Source of the DNA: a virus
Virus record (IMG/VR): IMGVR_UViG_3300012920_000230
Coordinates: 1 to 26,092 of that record
Strand: one strand, 5' to 3'
DNA: 26,092 nt
The position numbers were made by a program, and so were the translations under genes. Shown in pieces: positions 7,010-15,591 of this stretch (positions within the stretch are counted from its first letter, which is position 1; every line of letters begins with the position of its first letter). The notes under the pieces were generated by a model, which was not told where the DNA came from, did no database searches, and saw only the letters and a program-made list of their open reading frames with translations.

Positions 7010-9309
7010 TGGCTATTGATGGATTTAGTGATTTAAAGCAATCTAATATTGTAGAAAATTGGTTGTTTGATTTTTATAATCAATCTGGTGCTAATTTATA
7101 TTTTTCATTTGCTGATACTACTTACAATAATAATTTTTACCATGGTGTAATTAAAAACAATCCTAATATAAGAGAATCTATAGATTTAAAAAAGTCTATA
7201 TCTAAATCAAGTAATATTAGTATTACTATTGCTGACTTTCAATATAAGGGAAGTAATATATCTGAAGAGCTTTTTGGTGGCAGTAATTATTATATTAATA
7301 GAACTGTAAAAGTATATTCTAAAATTAATGATGATACTCCTGTAGTTATAGGAGTATTTAGATTAATTAATGTAGAAACAAATGGTAATGATATTAATTT
7401 ATCTTTAGTTTCTCAAAGACCATGGGATTTTATTTCATTTCCACAAGTTAAACATCCTGAACATAATATATTTGAACCTGTAGTATATGGAGACTTTACT
7501 CCTTCTTCAAATGCAAATACTGCTAACAGAGCATATGCGGTACATGGCTCTGTTTTCCCTGTTCCTGTTTTATACTCATCTACAGATAAAATCTATTCAC
7601 TAATGCCAAGAGCTTACTCAGCAAGTGATAATGCTTTTATACATAAATATATAGGATTTAATCAATTTTTACCACTTAGATTAGCAAAAAATGCTTTTAC
7701 AGCTAGTTCTAATAGGGTAGATTCAGTTACAAAGCAAACTATTGATAATAGTGGATTAAATATATTAGGCTCTAGAATTATGTATAAAGATAGCAGTAAT
7801 GCTTATGGTGCTGAATTTGAAGGCTATGTTATGACTGCACCATCTGACAAAGAAATAAGTGTTACAACTTTTAGTAACCAACAAAAAATGTTTCAATTTA
7901 ATGTTGGTAATGGAATAGATTTTAATAATGGAGCTACTCATTTTTTTGATGGCGTAGATACTGCATACGCATTAATGACAACACCTAAAACAGATTTTTT
8001 TTTAGAATATATAGATGGAGCATTAATTTGGGTTAAATTAAGTAAATCAGGTGGAGGTAGTATTATTCCACCTCAATTATTTAATATAGATTTTTTATCA
8101 AATCAATTTGACAATATAACAGATGAATTAGTAAATCCTGACCAACAAAGAGCGTATGACCATAGTACATCAACTGGTAGTTCTTATGGAGGTTCATCTA
8201 CTGGAGTAATAGAGTTTAATGAACCAGCAAGTAATTCTAAATTCCAATTAGATGGATGTATGGGTGCAGATGAGTTATTATTAAAAGTAACAAGTGTTTC
8301 TCATGTAGGTTCTATTGATAAAACAATGTCGATAGTTGGATTACAATTATATTATAGGCAAACTATACCACTTATTTTTGATGCTACTATTCCTGTTTCT
8401 GATAAATATATTGAAGATTCAGGGATTCTTTTTAAGAAAACTAATAATGCAGATACAGAAGAAAGAGCAAAAGAACAAGATTTAAAAAAAATAATGGAAG
8501 AAAAATATTATTATTGTGGTGCAAATGGATTACAACATGGAATTACTGCTTTATCAGGTAATAATATTACAGAAATACATGAAGCTCATTTAGATTTGTT
8601 AAATAGATTTGTAGGGTTAGATGCATCTAATATGAATACAGTTGAGGGTTGGTCTGATTTAGATTCAGCTAAAGATTGGAAAATAAGATATTGGAAACTT
8701 GAGCCTGTAGAACTTAAAAAACAATTAGAAAAATTACAATATGAAGGTGGATTTATATTTAGATATAAAAATGGAGATACATCAAAACCTCAGTATATTT
8801 TTATAAAAGACTCATATTCATCAGCAACTCATAATATAACTATAAATGATTTAAAAGATGTTAAAGTAGTTCCTGATGGTTACGATTCTTTACTATCTAA
8901 AATGAATATAAACTATCAAAAACATCCAGCAGAAAGTGGGCATATATTCAGGACAAGTGCATCAAACTCTACTACAAGAACCAATTATAATATTAATTCT
9001 AAAGAAAATATTGTAGAAGTTAATTTAGATGCATATTCATCACCTGAAATACCAACATCACCAACTGCTAATCCTAATGATAATTTTTACTCATACTATG
9101 ATAATGTATATGGAGATATTAAAATTAATGTATCAGGAACAATAATTAATCCTAGTCTTTATCAAATTGATATAGGAGATACAGTTTCTTTTAGTGATAT
9201 GCATCCTGAAAAAGCATTTGGTAAATCTTTTACAAATATAATATTTATGATTACTTCTTTATCTAGGTCAAGAGGAGTATTAAAATTTGAAGCTAGAGAG
9301 ATAGCATAA
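7009..9309 (+). CDS. Putative baseplate hub / distal tail protein
   Basis: A 766-residue protein directly after the tape measure, where distal tail and hub proteins lie. The N-terminal 150 residues are beta-rich with a segment NISITIADFQYKGSNISEEL and VVIGVFRLINVETNGNDINL, resembling the ring-forming domain of Dit or hub proteins. The middle is Ser/Asn-rich beta, residues about 495-610 are more helical (ERAKEQDLKKIMEEKYYYCG), and the C-terminal 150 residues return to beta (YQIDIGDTVSFSD). No enzymatic motif is apparent. The specific role within the tip (Dit or Tal) cannot be fixed from sequence reading alone. Confidence 0.6.
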   Translation: MAIDGFSDLKQSNIVENWLFDFYNQSGANLYFSFADTTYNNNFYHGVIKNNPNIRESIDLKKSISKSSNISITIADFQYKGSNISEELFGGSNYYINRTVKVYSKINDDTPVVIGVFRLINVETNGNDINLSLVSQRPWDFISFPQVKHPEHNIFEPVVYGDFTPSSNANTANRAYAVHGSVFPVPVLYSSTDKIYSLMPRAYSASDNAFIHKYIGFNQFLPLRLAKNAFTASSNRVDSVTKQTIDNSGLNILGSRIMYKDSSNAYGAEFEGYVMTAPSDKEISVTTFSNQQKMFQFNVGNGIDFNNGATHFFDGVDTAYALMTTPKTDFFLEYIDGALIWVKLSKSGGGSIIPPQLFNIDFLSNQFDNITDELVNPDQQRAYDHSTSTGSSYGGSSTGVIEFNEPASNSKFQLDGCMGADELLLKVTSVSHVGSIDKTMSIVGLQLYYRQTIPLIFDATIPVSDKYIEDSGILFKKTNNADTEERAKEQDLKKIMEEKYYYCGANGLQHGITALSGNNITEIHEAHLDLLNRFVGLDASNMNTVEGWSDLDSAKDWKIRYWKLEPVELKKQLEKLQYEGGFIFRYKNGDTSKPQYIFIKDSYSSATHNITINDLKDVKVVPDGYDSLLSKMNINYQKHPAESGHIFRTSASNSTTRTNYNINSKENIVEVNLDAYSSPEIPTSPTANPNDNFYSYYDNVYGDIKINVSGTIINPSLYQIDIGDTVSFSDMHPEKAFGKSFTNIIFMITSLSRSRGVLKFEAREIA

Positions 9310-9327
9310 AAAGTTAAGGACTATAAA

Positions 9328-10371
9328 ATGGCAAATATGAATATAAGAAAACCAAGGTTTTACGTAGATAGAGTAAACTATTTATTAACAAGAGGGATTG
9401 CTAATAACCAGTTTTATTTAAATAGTGGAAGTGGTTTATTAAGTACAATAATGAATAATGGTACAGTATCAGAGTTATTTGATATGCGACCACTAAATCA
9501 AGTAAAATTTAATACTGCTAGTAACTCTACTAACCATATTCTTTTATCAGCAGACCAAAACTTTGGCTCATATAAAACAAATTTTATAGCTATACTGAAT
9601 CATAATATGTTCTCAGCAAAAGCAAGAGTTAAAATTGCATCTTCTGATACGGAAGCTTATGTACAAGCAGTAGATATGGGTAGTGCTACAGCTATAACAG
9701 GAGTAACTCAAATTTTAAATTCTGATGGCATAAGTTCAAATGTAGTTACACCTGATGCTGATGGGCATACTATATTTACATTTGATGATTTTACAGATAC
9801 ATATATTGGAATACAATTTGAAGGAACTAATAGTAATGCTTTTGATACAAGTGTAAGTAATAATTTAGTTATAGGATGTATATTATTTGGAGAATATTAT
9901 GATATGCCACACAGTCCTGATTTAAGTGTTAAGCGTAATATTGAATTTAATAAGCAAAATATACAAGAATCATTAGGTAGTCAAAGATTTTCTAATTTAC
10001 CTAGTTATGGTAAAAGATACATATCATCAACTAATAAATCTCCATTTCACACATATACAGGTAATGAAGAGCGTGGATTATATGGCGGTAGGATTACTTA
10101 TGATATGAAGTTTAGTTATTTAAATTCAAGTGATGTAATGCCTAGTACTCATCACATACAAAATCAATCAGATGATACAGTTGTAAGTGATATATGGAAT
10201 TATACTCATGGTAGTCATATACCATTTATATTTACTCAAGATGGAACTAGTACAGGCAATAATGCTGAATCTGATTATTTATTTGCTAGGTTTGGGCAGA
10301 ATAGTTTAAATATGACTCAGGTTGCACCTGATGTATTTAATGTGTCTATGAAGATTGAAGAAGAGTTTTAG
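9328..10371 (+). CDS. Putative distal minor tail protein
   Basis: A 347-residue last gene of the plus-strand late block, 18 bp after the hub gene, with AAGGA before the ATG. Asn/Ser-rich and beta-like throughout, with a distinctive C-terminal third (GLYGGRITYDMKFSYLNSSD, WNYTHGSHIPFIFTQDG, LFARFGQNSLNMTQVAPDVF). Position suggests a tail-tip or adsorption protein. It is short for a fibre and shows no collagen-like or coiled-coil repeats. Its 3' end overlaps the convergent minus-strand gene by 26 bases. Confidence 0.5.
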   Translation: MANMNIRKPRFYVDRVNYLLTRGIANNQFYLNSGSGLLSTIMNNGTVSELFDMRPLNQVKFNTASNSTNHILLSADQNFGSYKTNFIAILNHNMFSAKARVKIASSDTEAYVQAVDMGSATAITGVTQILNSDGISSNVVTPDADGHTIFTFDDFTDTYIGIQFEGTNSNAFDTSVSNNLVIGCILFGEYYDMPHSPDLSVKRNIEFNKQNIQESLGSQRFSNLPSYGKRYISSTNKSPFHTYTGNEERGLYGGRITYDMKFSYLNSSDVMPSTHHIQNQSDDTVVSDIWNYTHGSHIPFIFTQDGTSTGNNAESDYLFARFGQNSLNMTQVAPDVFNVSMKIEEEF

Positions 10372-10708
10372 TATCAGGTATAACAATACCAAGGTCAATA
10401 GCAGACCATCTAATTATACGCTCTATAAGTTTAGAAAACTCTTTTGTAGTTAGGGTTTTAGTAGATTGAATCTCAAAGTGGTCTTTAACTGCCTGATGCA
10501 TTTCTCTCCTAGTATAACCCAACTCATCTGCCAACATATCCACTATCTTCCAGTAATAGTTGTTTTGTGTAGATGACCTAACACCAGTTTCAACAAGTTC
10601 TAAATAATAATCACCATTTAAATCAGCTATTACACTATCGAAACCAGTTCTGTTTAATATCTTTAGTTTACCATCTTCTATTTTGCAAGAGAATCGCATC
10701 TTGGACAT
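10346..10708 (-). CDS. NinB-like recombination protein
   Basis: A 120-residue protein resembling the lambda NinB (Orf) family, recombination mediators that act with SSB on single-stranded DNA. The diagnostic block is ELVETGVRSSTQNNYYWKIV near residues 37-56 (RSxxQNxxYW), followed by helical LADELGYTRREMHQAVKDHF and ending in the KEFSKLIERIIRWSAIDLGI helix with VIPDT. It begins with GGAAGG upstream of the ATG at 10708 and overlaps the preceding zinc-binding gene by 31 bp. It is the last gene of the operon and its end overlaps the opposing tail gene. Fit by motif, not by search. Confidence 0.65.
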   Translation of the reverse strand: MSKMRFSCKIEDGKLKILNRTGFDSVIADLNGDYYLELVETGVRSSTQNNYYWKIVDMLADELGYTRREMHQAVKDHFEIQSTKTLTTKEFSKLIERIIRWSAIDLGIVIPDTKTLLQSS

Positions 10709-10914
10709 ACTTTTTCCTTCCAGAGTTTAATATCAGGGGAAGCCCACAGTCTCCCCTCAAACATATTCCATTTCTTTTTGCATTCAGGACACCAAGACAA
10801 ATTCCTATCAGCCCTTATTTCGTCTGTTTCTCTTGGTCTTCTATGGGTTTTATCTTTTACTTCAGTATATAAGGCATCTATTACCCATTGTATAGAGCCA
10901 AATTTATCCTTCAT
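10678..10914 (-). CDS. Small zinc-ribbon protein
   Basis: A 78-residue protein with two cysteine pairs: CPEC at residues 42-45 and CPRC near the C-terminus (CPRCDSLAK), separated by about 27 residues, the spacing of a structural zinc ribbon. A WNMFEGRLWASPD stretch lies between them. There is no good ribosome-binding site; the ATG directly follows the upstream gene's TAG, so translation is probably by reinitiation. Such ribbons often bind DNA or RNA or serve as subunits; specific function unknown. Confidence 0.75.
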   Translation of the reverse strand: MKDKFGSIQWVIDALYTEVKDKTHRRPRETDEIRADRNLSWCPECKKKWNMFEGRLWASPDIKLWKEKVCPRCDSLAK

Positions 10915-11271
10915 CTAGTTTAGTATATTCCCCTCAAAAAGGTCAGTCATCTTATCTTGAGCAGTTCTATTTTCTTCAATAATACCACCTAATAATAACA
11001 AGTAGTTCCTAGCATCCTGTATTCTGCCTAATATAGATTCATCACTTGATTCCTTACCTGTATGTATATAGTTTCTAATTGAATCCATATGTTTTAGTAA
11101 GTATATCATAGCTACTTGTTCAGGTCGAAGTGACATTCTTTCAGCAATGCTTTTGAAGTTCTTAAATTTATCTTCATCAGAAACAGTATATTCTTCGCCC
11201 TTTACCAGCATCAATCTATTCTCTTCTTTTTGCATTGATTCTGCCCATTTTATAAAATCAGGTACTCTCAT
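10915..11271 (-). CDS. Conserved phage protein, KH-DSI / GRI-D-NYL signature, unknown function
   Basis: A 118-residue helical protein. The spaced residues KGEEYTVSDEDKFKNF, IYLLKHMDSIRNYI and GRIQDARNYLLLL resemble the phage DUF1599 / nucleotide-modification-associated type, a group with a MazG-like all-alpha flavour that may handle nucleotides. I offer this as a resemblance only. The ATGA overlap with the small membrane gene upstream and the immediate TAG-ATG junction downstream place it in the replication operon. Confidence 0.65.
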   Translation of the reverse strand: MRVPDFIKWAESMQKEENRLMLVKGEEYTVSDEDKFKNFKSIAERMSLRPEQVAMIYLLKHMDSIRNYIHTGKESSDESILGRIQDARNYLLLLGGIIEENRTAQDKMTDLFEGNILN

Positions 11272-11384
11272 TTATCTCTCCAATATACCCATCTAGATTT
11301 ATTAGTATCCCATTCACCATTTTCCCATTGAGTACTATTATAAACAACTAACACTAATACTAACATTAACATTATCTCTATCAT
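11268..11384 (-). CDS. Small single-span membrane protein, 38 residues
   Basis: Starts MIEIMLMLVLVLVVYNSTQW and continues with a polar, Trp-rich tail ending WVYWRDK. Residues about 3-15 form a strongly hydrophobic helix. AAGGAG stands eight bases before the ATG, and the TGA overlaps the next gene's ATG (ATGA), so translation is likely. No family recognised. A signal-anchor topology with a short tail is probable; it could be an accessory lysis or host-membrane factor, but nothing in the sequence decides this. Confidence 0.7.
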   Translation of the reverse strand: MIEIMLMLVLVLVVYNSTQWENGEWDTNKSRWVYWRDK

Positions 11385-11468
11385 TTTATACTCCTTATAT
11401 TAATTTTTTGCCCCATGAACGCCAATCCATTTTATTTATCAGTCTAACAACCACTGGTTATTAAATAA

Positions 11469-11831
11469 TTAAGGGGCAATTTTATAATCATCAATAACTT
11501 TGATTAAGCCATCATAATCAGCATCTACATACTTAATCATTGAATTTTTCCGCTCTTTCAAGTCTTCGTACCATTGGATGCCACGCTTTTCAATAGCCCA
11601 TTCAACAAATTCTGCTGGTGTTTTATGAGCGGAGAACTTAGAAGAAAAGACATGACATCCAACACAGAGACAAAAACCATTCTCTATATCCCAGCGTACC
11701 ACACGAATTGACCTAGAGTAGAAATGATGGGCATTAAGCGGTTTAGTTTTATGGCATTTTTCACACATACCATATTCCTTGATTTTCTTAGCCCATGCAT
11801 TATCTAACTTCTTTATTAAAGGTCGTTTCAC
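11469..11831 (-). CDS. NinG-like HNH protein (recombination endonuclease family)
   Basis: A 120-residue protein with a zinc-stabilised HNH-type core. Cys pair CEKC at 23-26, AHHFYSR at 34-40 (H35/H36), RWDIENGFCLCVGCH at 46-60 (N51, C56, C59, H60). The arrangement resembles lambda NinG (Rap), a Holliday-junction resolving enzyme, and more broadly HNH nucleases. It starts at GTG, sharing a base with the SSB-like gene's TAG (TAGTG). Neighbouring SSB-like and NinB-like genes support a recombination role. Could also be a plain HNH nuclease. Confidence 0.65.
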   Translation of the reverse strand: MKRPLIKKLDNAWAKKIKEYGMCEKCHKTKPLNAHHFYSRSIRVVRWDIENGFCLCVGCHVFSSKFSAHKTPAEFVEWAIEKRGIQWYEDLKERKNSMIKYVDADYDGLIKVIDDYKIAP

Positions 11832-12313
11832 TAATAAGGCAAATCGTCTGACTGATTACCATGAAGTACACTTAACAAGCTATACATCCTATCTTCAATA
11901 GCCTCTATATCAAAAACACCATTCATACTTTGTACTGCAAGTTTTAAACATACTTGCTTATGAATATCAGCAGTTCTGTAGTCAACCTTTTGACCACCTG
12001 ATGTAGTTTGTACTGTAGAAGGGGTAGCATTAGATGCATTTTTAATAGGCGTACCCTCTCTTGGAGTTACATCCCATACAATTCTACCTTGCTCAGTTTC
12101 ATTCTTAGCTATCTCCACAACATCACCAGTTTTATAATACTGAAGTTTACTATGTAGTAAGTCTGTAGCAAATAAACTTACATCTTCACCATCTTTTTTA
12201 AGTCCATATAAGTTCCATTGACCATAGTTATTAGTACCAGTTTTTGGTTGGTCAAACATAAACTCTACTACCGCACTACCATTTGTTGGTATCTTTAGTT
12301 GTTTTGTTTCCAT
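11831..12313 (-). CDS. SSB-like OB-fold protein with acidic C-terminal tip
   Basis: A 160-residue protein. Residues about 5-95 look like an OB-type beta-barrel (VVEFMFDQPKTG, WNLYGLKKDGED, KTGDVVEIAKNE), then a Ser/Thr/Gln-rich linker, a helical stretch (KQVCLKLAVQSMNGVF) and the C-terminus NQSDDLPY. An acidic tip ending in a hydrophobic-proline-aromatic pattern is the partner-binding signature of bacterial and phage SSB proteins (E. coli SSB ends DDDIPF). AGGAG precedes the ATG. It lies between the nuclease-like and NinG-like genes, fitting coating of single-stranded DNA during replication and recombination. It could instead be an ssDNA-annealing accessory. Confidence 0.6.
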   Translation of the reverse strand: METKQLKIPTNGSAVVEFMFDQPKTGTNNYGQWNLYGLKKDGEDVSLFATDLLHSKLQYYKTGDVVEIAKNETEQGRIVWDVTPREGTPIKNASNATPSTVQTTSGGQKVDYRTADIHKQVCLKLAVQSMNGVFDIEAIEDRMYSLLSVLHGNQSDDLPY

Positions 12314-12327
12314 TTTATCTCCTATTG

Positions 12328-12714
12328 TTATTTATAAAATTGTTTTGAATATAATTCTTTTAATGGTAGTAATAACATTTTTGATGCATTATCATCACCA
12401 CCATTTACTTTTTTTGCAATACCTTGGTCATACATAGTCCTCATTAACACCTTTAATCTAGGTACAGGAAAAGACACCATGCCTACCATAATATCATCTA
12501 ATGTAAGAACATGAAACCACCAATCAGCTTTTGTTACTGATATGCCTGACTTCTTACCTCTGCATTCATATTCTATAGCTATATTACCTGTTGTAGCCCA
12601 TATATCACGCTCAGTCTTTACTTCTATCTTACCTTTGGACTCAAGTAGGTTTTTTACCTTTTCCTCATATACCTGACCCCAAGATAAATCTATATCAAAG
12701 TTAGGGTTATACAT
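12328..12714 (-). CDS. Putative PD-(D/E)XK nuclease-like protein
   Basis: A 128-residue alpha/beta protein. The stretch IEVKTERDIWATTGNIAIEYECRG (by pieces: IEVK at 30-33, ERD at 35-37, TGN at 42-44, IEYE at 47-50) followed by GISVTKADWW resembles small phage resolvase-like or restriction-fold nucleases in which acidic residues and a lysine lie on adjacent strands. The exact catalytic triad cannot be fixed by eye. It shares TAATG with the preceding gene and lies among recombination genes. Alternative: a non-catalytic relative. Confidence 0.5.
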   Translation of the reverse strand: MYNPNFDIDLSWGQVYEEKVKNLLESKGKIEVKTERDIWATTGNIAIEYECRGKKSGISVTKADWWFHVLTLDDIMVGMVSFPVPRLKVLMRTMYDQGIAKKVNGGDDNASKMLLLPLKELYSKQFYK

Positions 12715-12977
12715 TATAACCCCAACTCTGATTTGACCTTGGGAGTAAGGTCTTCTGCGTGAGTGGGAGATTCATAAGCACAGGTTTCTAATCTTGCCTT
12801 GCGAGGTCTATATTTTTCTATATAATGCTGAATGTCTTCTACCATATATTCGTATGTCTGCCTGTTAATCGTAATACTATAATCCTGACCATTCTCAAAA
12901 TTCGACCAAGTGATGGTAGCGTAATATAAACCTTTTTTATTGTTCTCCATGCCTGAACTTACATTAACTAAATTCAT
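12714..12977 (-). CDS. Hypothetical protein, 87 residues
   Basis: Contains a probable beta segment (GLYYATITWSNFENGQDYSI) followed by a helix (YEYMVEDIQHYIEKY) and a charged tail. AAAGG precedes the ATG by nine bases, and its TAA shares bases with the next ATG. No family, metal site or membrane segment recognised. Lies between the metallophosphoesterase and the nuclease-like gene. Confidence 0.75.
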   Translation of the reverse strand: MNLVNVSSGMENNKKGLYYATITWSNFENGQDYSITINRQTYEYMVEDIQHYIEKYRPRKARLETCAYESPTHAEDLTPKVKSELGL

Positions 12978-12981
12978 AGTA

Positions 12982-13743
12982 TCAACCTTTAATTAACTCA
13001 CCCCATAAAGAAGTTTTAACATCAATGATTTGCACAATGTGAACTGTGAACAATCCATTATGATAAAAATCTACTATGGCAAATGCATGACCCCAGTTTG
13101 TATTTCTACCACCTAACCATTCATTAGCCTCTGCGGTCATATCTTTTAAACATCCTATACTCCATGCAGACTTTGCTCCATCAATATGAGTTACAGATGA
13201 CTGTTGGATGTCATGGTGGTGTCCATACATTACATTACCGCCCATTCTAATTAGATGATTTCTAGTATGCTGAACTCCAGCGTAATGATGCCCATGATAA
13301 AAGTTAAGTTTACCTATTCTAAGTAGTTTACCTATCTTATGGTATTTATAACCCCTATCCTTTAATCTAACTGCCTTAGAAAATTTTAGGTCATTTAAAT
13401 AAGGATTTTCATCAACAAATCTATTTAACCAATCATCATGGTTACCTTCTATGAAGTGTTTTATTTTTACATTAGCTTTATCTAAAGATTCATCAATCAT
13501 ATCCATACCTTTATTAACATCGATAATATCCTGATGTATAAAGGGCAGTTGATATTCTAATGGCGGTCTTTTCTTTTTCTTCCATTGCCAATGTGAGCAT
13601 CCCAGCCATTCACCAACATCGCCTAAATCTATGTAACCATCAGGTTTGACAATCTCTATTGATTTACATAATACATTGATAGCCTTTTGGTCATGCAATG
13701 GAAAATGTTTATCAGGTGTTACTATGTATCTTTTTACTTTCAT
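12982..13743 (-). CDS. Calcineurin-like metallophosphoesterase
   Basis: A 253-residue enzyme of the two-metal phosphoesterase fold, which cleaves phosphodiester or phosphomonoester bonds. All signature motifs are present: D11xH13 (PDKH), GD at 41-42, GNHDDW at 100-105, H150-G-H-H and a second GHHH at 174-177. Relatives include SbcD/Mre11 nucleases and phage DNA-repair phosphatases; its size matches phage versions without extra domains. I chose the ATG at 13743 because GGAG precedes it and it overlaps the previous gene's TGA (ATGA); an ATG at 13764 would add seven residues. The replication context suggests DNA as substrate, but a phosphatase role is possible. Confidence 0.88.
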   Translation of the reverse strand: MKVKRYIVTPDKHFPLHDQKAINVLCKSIEIVKPDGYIDLGDVGEWLGCSHWQWKKKKRPPLEYQLPFIHQDIIDVNKGMDMIDESLDKANVKIKHFIEGNHDDWLNRFVDENPYLNDLKFSKAVRLKDRGYKYHKIGKLLRIGKLNFYHGHHYAGVQHTRNHLIRMGGNVMYGHHHDIQQSSVTHIDGAKSAWSIGCLKDMTAEANEWLGGRNTNWGHAFAIVDFYHNGLFTVHIVQIIDVKTSLWGELIKG

Positions 13744-13964
13744 ATACGCTCCACTTTTAACCACTTATCCAATGCATTTTGCCATTGACTATAGGTGGCT
13801 TCTTTTTTATTATACCTTACCCATATTTTATCAAATTCATCACTTAGTCTTTTTCTCATTTTTCTCAGGTGTCTTTCCTGACTTCTATTCCTGAATATCT
13901 CATTGGTAATCTCCGATGTCTTATCCAAAAAGATTTTCTGTAGGTCTTTCGATGTATGTCTCAT
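13740..13964 (-). CDS. Small basic helical protein, unknown function
   Basis: A 74-residue, charged, helical protein (RNRSQERHLRKMRKRLSDEF, then QNALDKWLKVERI). Its start lies 44 bases inside the 3' end of the primase-helicase gene and its end overlaps the phosphoesterase start by ATGA. AGGA lies a few bases before the ATG. The coiled, basic nature and coupling to the helicase suggest a replisome accessory factor, but no family is recognised. Confidence 0.7.
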   Translation of the reverse strand: MRHTSKDLQKIFLDKTSEITNEIFRNRSQERHLRKMRKRLSDEFDKIWVRYNKKEATYSQWQNALDKWLKVERI

Positions 13965-15591
13965 ATTTTCCTGTTTTTATGTTATAGTTTAATTTACCAA
14001 TCCCTGGCTTCCCATTCTTATATTGGAATCTAATCTTATGCACATGAACTCCAACATAATCATCATCTTCACTTCTATGGCGATGTATTGTAATAGCATT
14101 ATCAGCTTTATTAAACCAGTTTGCTGAACCACTAATATCATAAGGTGTGGGTACTACAGGTTTTCTATTTACATCGTTTTCCATTTTTCTTGGGTGTGCT
14201 ACTACCCATATGTGAATCTCAGATACTTTAGCAAATGCAGTCAACTCAGATAAAACCCTAGATACATAATTAGTCTCATTCTCACCATCACCAAACTTAT
14301 GTTCTAATGTATTCCAAGGGTCAATTACCAATCCATTCAATCCAAACCTATAGTTAAGTAATCTAGCTTGCTCCATTATTGATGCTATTGTAACTGAATT
14401 TTCTTGAGTACCTATGAATTTAATATGTTCATCTAGTATTTCCATAGAATTTCTTGCAACTTCTTTATCCATCTTTTCTTCACCATAAAAAGGTTGTCCA
14501 GCAAACTTACCTACTAATTTTAGTAAATGATGTTTTACAGGAAAATTCTCTGCTGAGAATATACCAAACTTCCAGCCATATTCTTGCACCATATTAATCA
14601 TCAAGGCATCCATCCATTCTGATTTACCCATATTAGGCACACCTGTAACCACCGATACCTCACTAGGACTAACCCTATAGAATGTATCTAGGTCACTCCA
14701 GCCTGTAGATAAACCCATATGTTCAGGCTTATTTAATAAATCAATAGCCTCATCAATAACATCTTTAACTTCTACAACACCATCAATAGGGTAAGGATGT
14801 GCATCAGATATAATCTCACCAACCCTATCTTCACCATACTTAACCAGTACATCATTCATATCCTTGCAGTCTAATGGAAATGTCACTCTAAAGCATTTTT
14901 CCCTACCTATACGCCTAGATAATTCATCTCTAAGGTGTTTACCTGCATCATCAGAATCTGTGCATAATATGATTGTTTCAGCGTTCATTAAATGCTCTTC
15001 AGCAGATATAAGATAGCTAAACTTCCTATCAGATGGTTTACTATTTGGTTGTGTTGCTCCATCAGGAACAGATACCACATTATTAAAACCAGCCTCAACA
15101 AGTGCTAATGCATCCATTTCACCTTCAGTTATAATGATGGTTTGCATCCCTACCATATGGTCAAATCTATAAAAACATTTTTCTGCATTCTTTTCTTGTT
15201 TGAATCCTTTTGCTAATGTTCTTGATTTAATATTAACCACTTCACCATCTTTATAAAATGGGAACTGAATCCAACTATTATTAAAACCAATCTTTTCCTG
15301 TTGTAAGGTGCTTTCAGATATACCTCTATCACCAAACCAATCAATGATATCTTGAGGTAGTTCTGTTTTAACTTCCTGTTTTGGTTTTTGTATTATCTCC
15401 CTGATATCCATAGGTTTTTTATTTAAACTCCCTTTCCAACCACAATGATGACAAAACCAAACACCCTCATCATGGTTAATTGCAAGGCATTTATCCCTTG
15501 ATTTAGTCCTCTTATGAGAACACTCAGGACATACCGCCCTTTCCTGACCATAGGTTTTCCTTGCATAGATTCCATTACTTTCTAAGGTCAT
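13921..15591 (-). CDS. DNA primase-helicase (T7 gp4 type)
   Basis: A 556-residue bifunctional replication protein. The N-terminus is a zinc-binding primase domain with C21, C24, C47 and C50. A TOPRIM domain follows with TEGEMDA at 155-161 (E156) and CTDSDDAG at 210-217. The C-terminal half is a RecA-like replicative helicase: Walker A GVPNMGKS at 317-324, Walker B LVID at 421-424 and VAHPRK near 464-469. It should unwind DNA and make primers at the fork. The ATG at 15591 lies within the end of the small membrane gene upstream, with GGAG about eleven bases before it. It is the largest gene of the leftward operon; no polymerase is present beside it. Confidence 0.95.
   Translation of the reverse strand: MTLESNGIYARKTYGQERAVCPECSHKRTKSRDKCLAINHDEGVWFCHHCGWKGSLNKKPMDIREIIQKPKQEVKTELPQDIIDWFGDRGISESTLQQEKIGFNNSWIQFPFYKDGEVVNIKSRTLAKGFKQEKNAEKCFYRFDHMVGMQTIIITEGEMDALALVEAGFNNVVSVPDGATQPNSKPSDRKFSYLISAEEHLMNAETIILCTDSDDAGKHLRDELSRRIGREKCFRVTFPLDCKDMNDVLVKYGEDRVGEIISDAHPYPIDGVVEVKDVIDEAIDLLNKPEHMGLSTGWSDLDTFYRVSPSEVSVVTGVPNMGKSEWMDALMINMVQEYGWKFGIFSAENFPVKHHLLKLVGKFAGQPFYGEEKMDKEVARNSMEILDEHIKFIGTQENSVTIASIMEQARLLNYRFGLNGLVIDPWNTLEHKFGDGENETNYVSRVLSELTAFAKVSEIHIWVVAHPRKMENDVNRKPVVPTPYDISGSANWFNKADNAITIHRHRSEDDDYVGVHVHKIRFQYKNGKPGIGKLNYNIKTGKYETYIERPTENLFG

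Noticed and set aside
11401-11468. Two minus-strand frames of 11 codons before the small membrane gene
   Set aside because: Too short and without start signals to support as genes.
13646-13894. Plus-strand frame of 82 codons
   Set aside because: Antisense to the phosphoesterase and the small basic gene, with no start signal.
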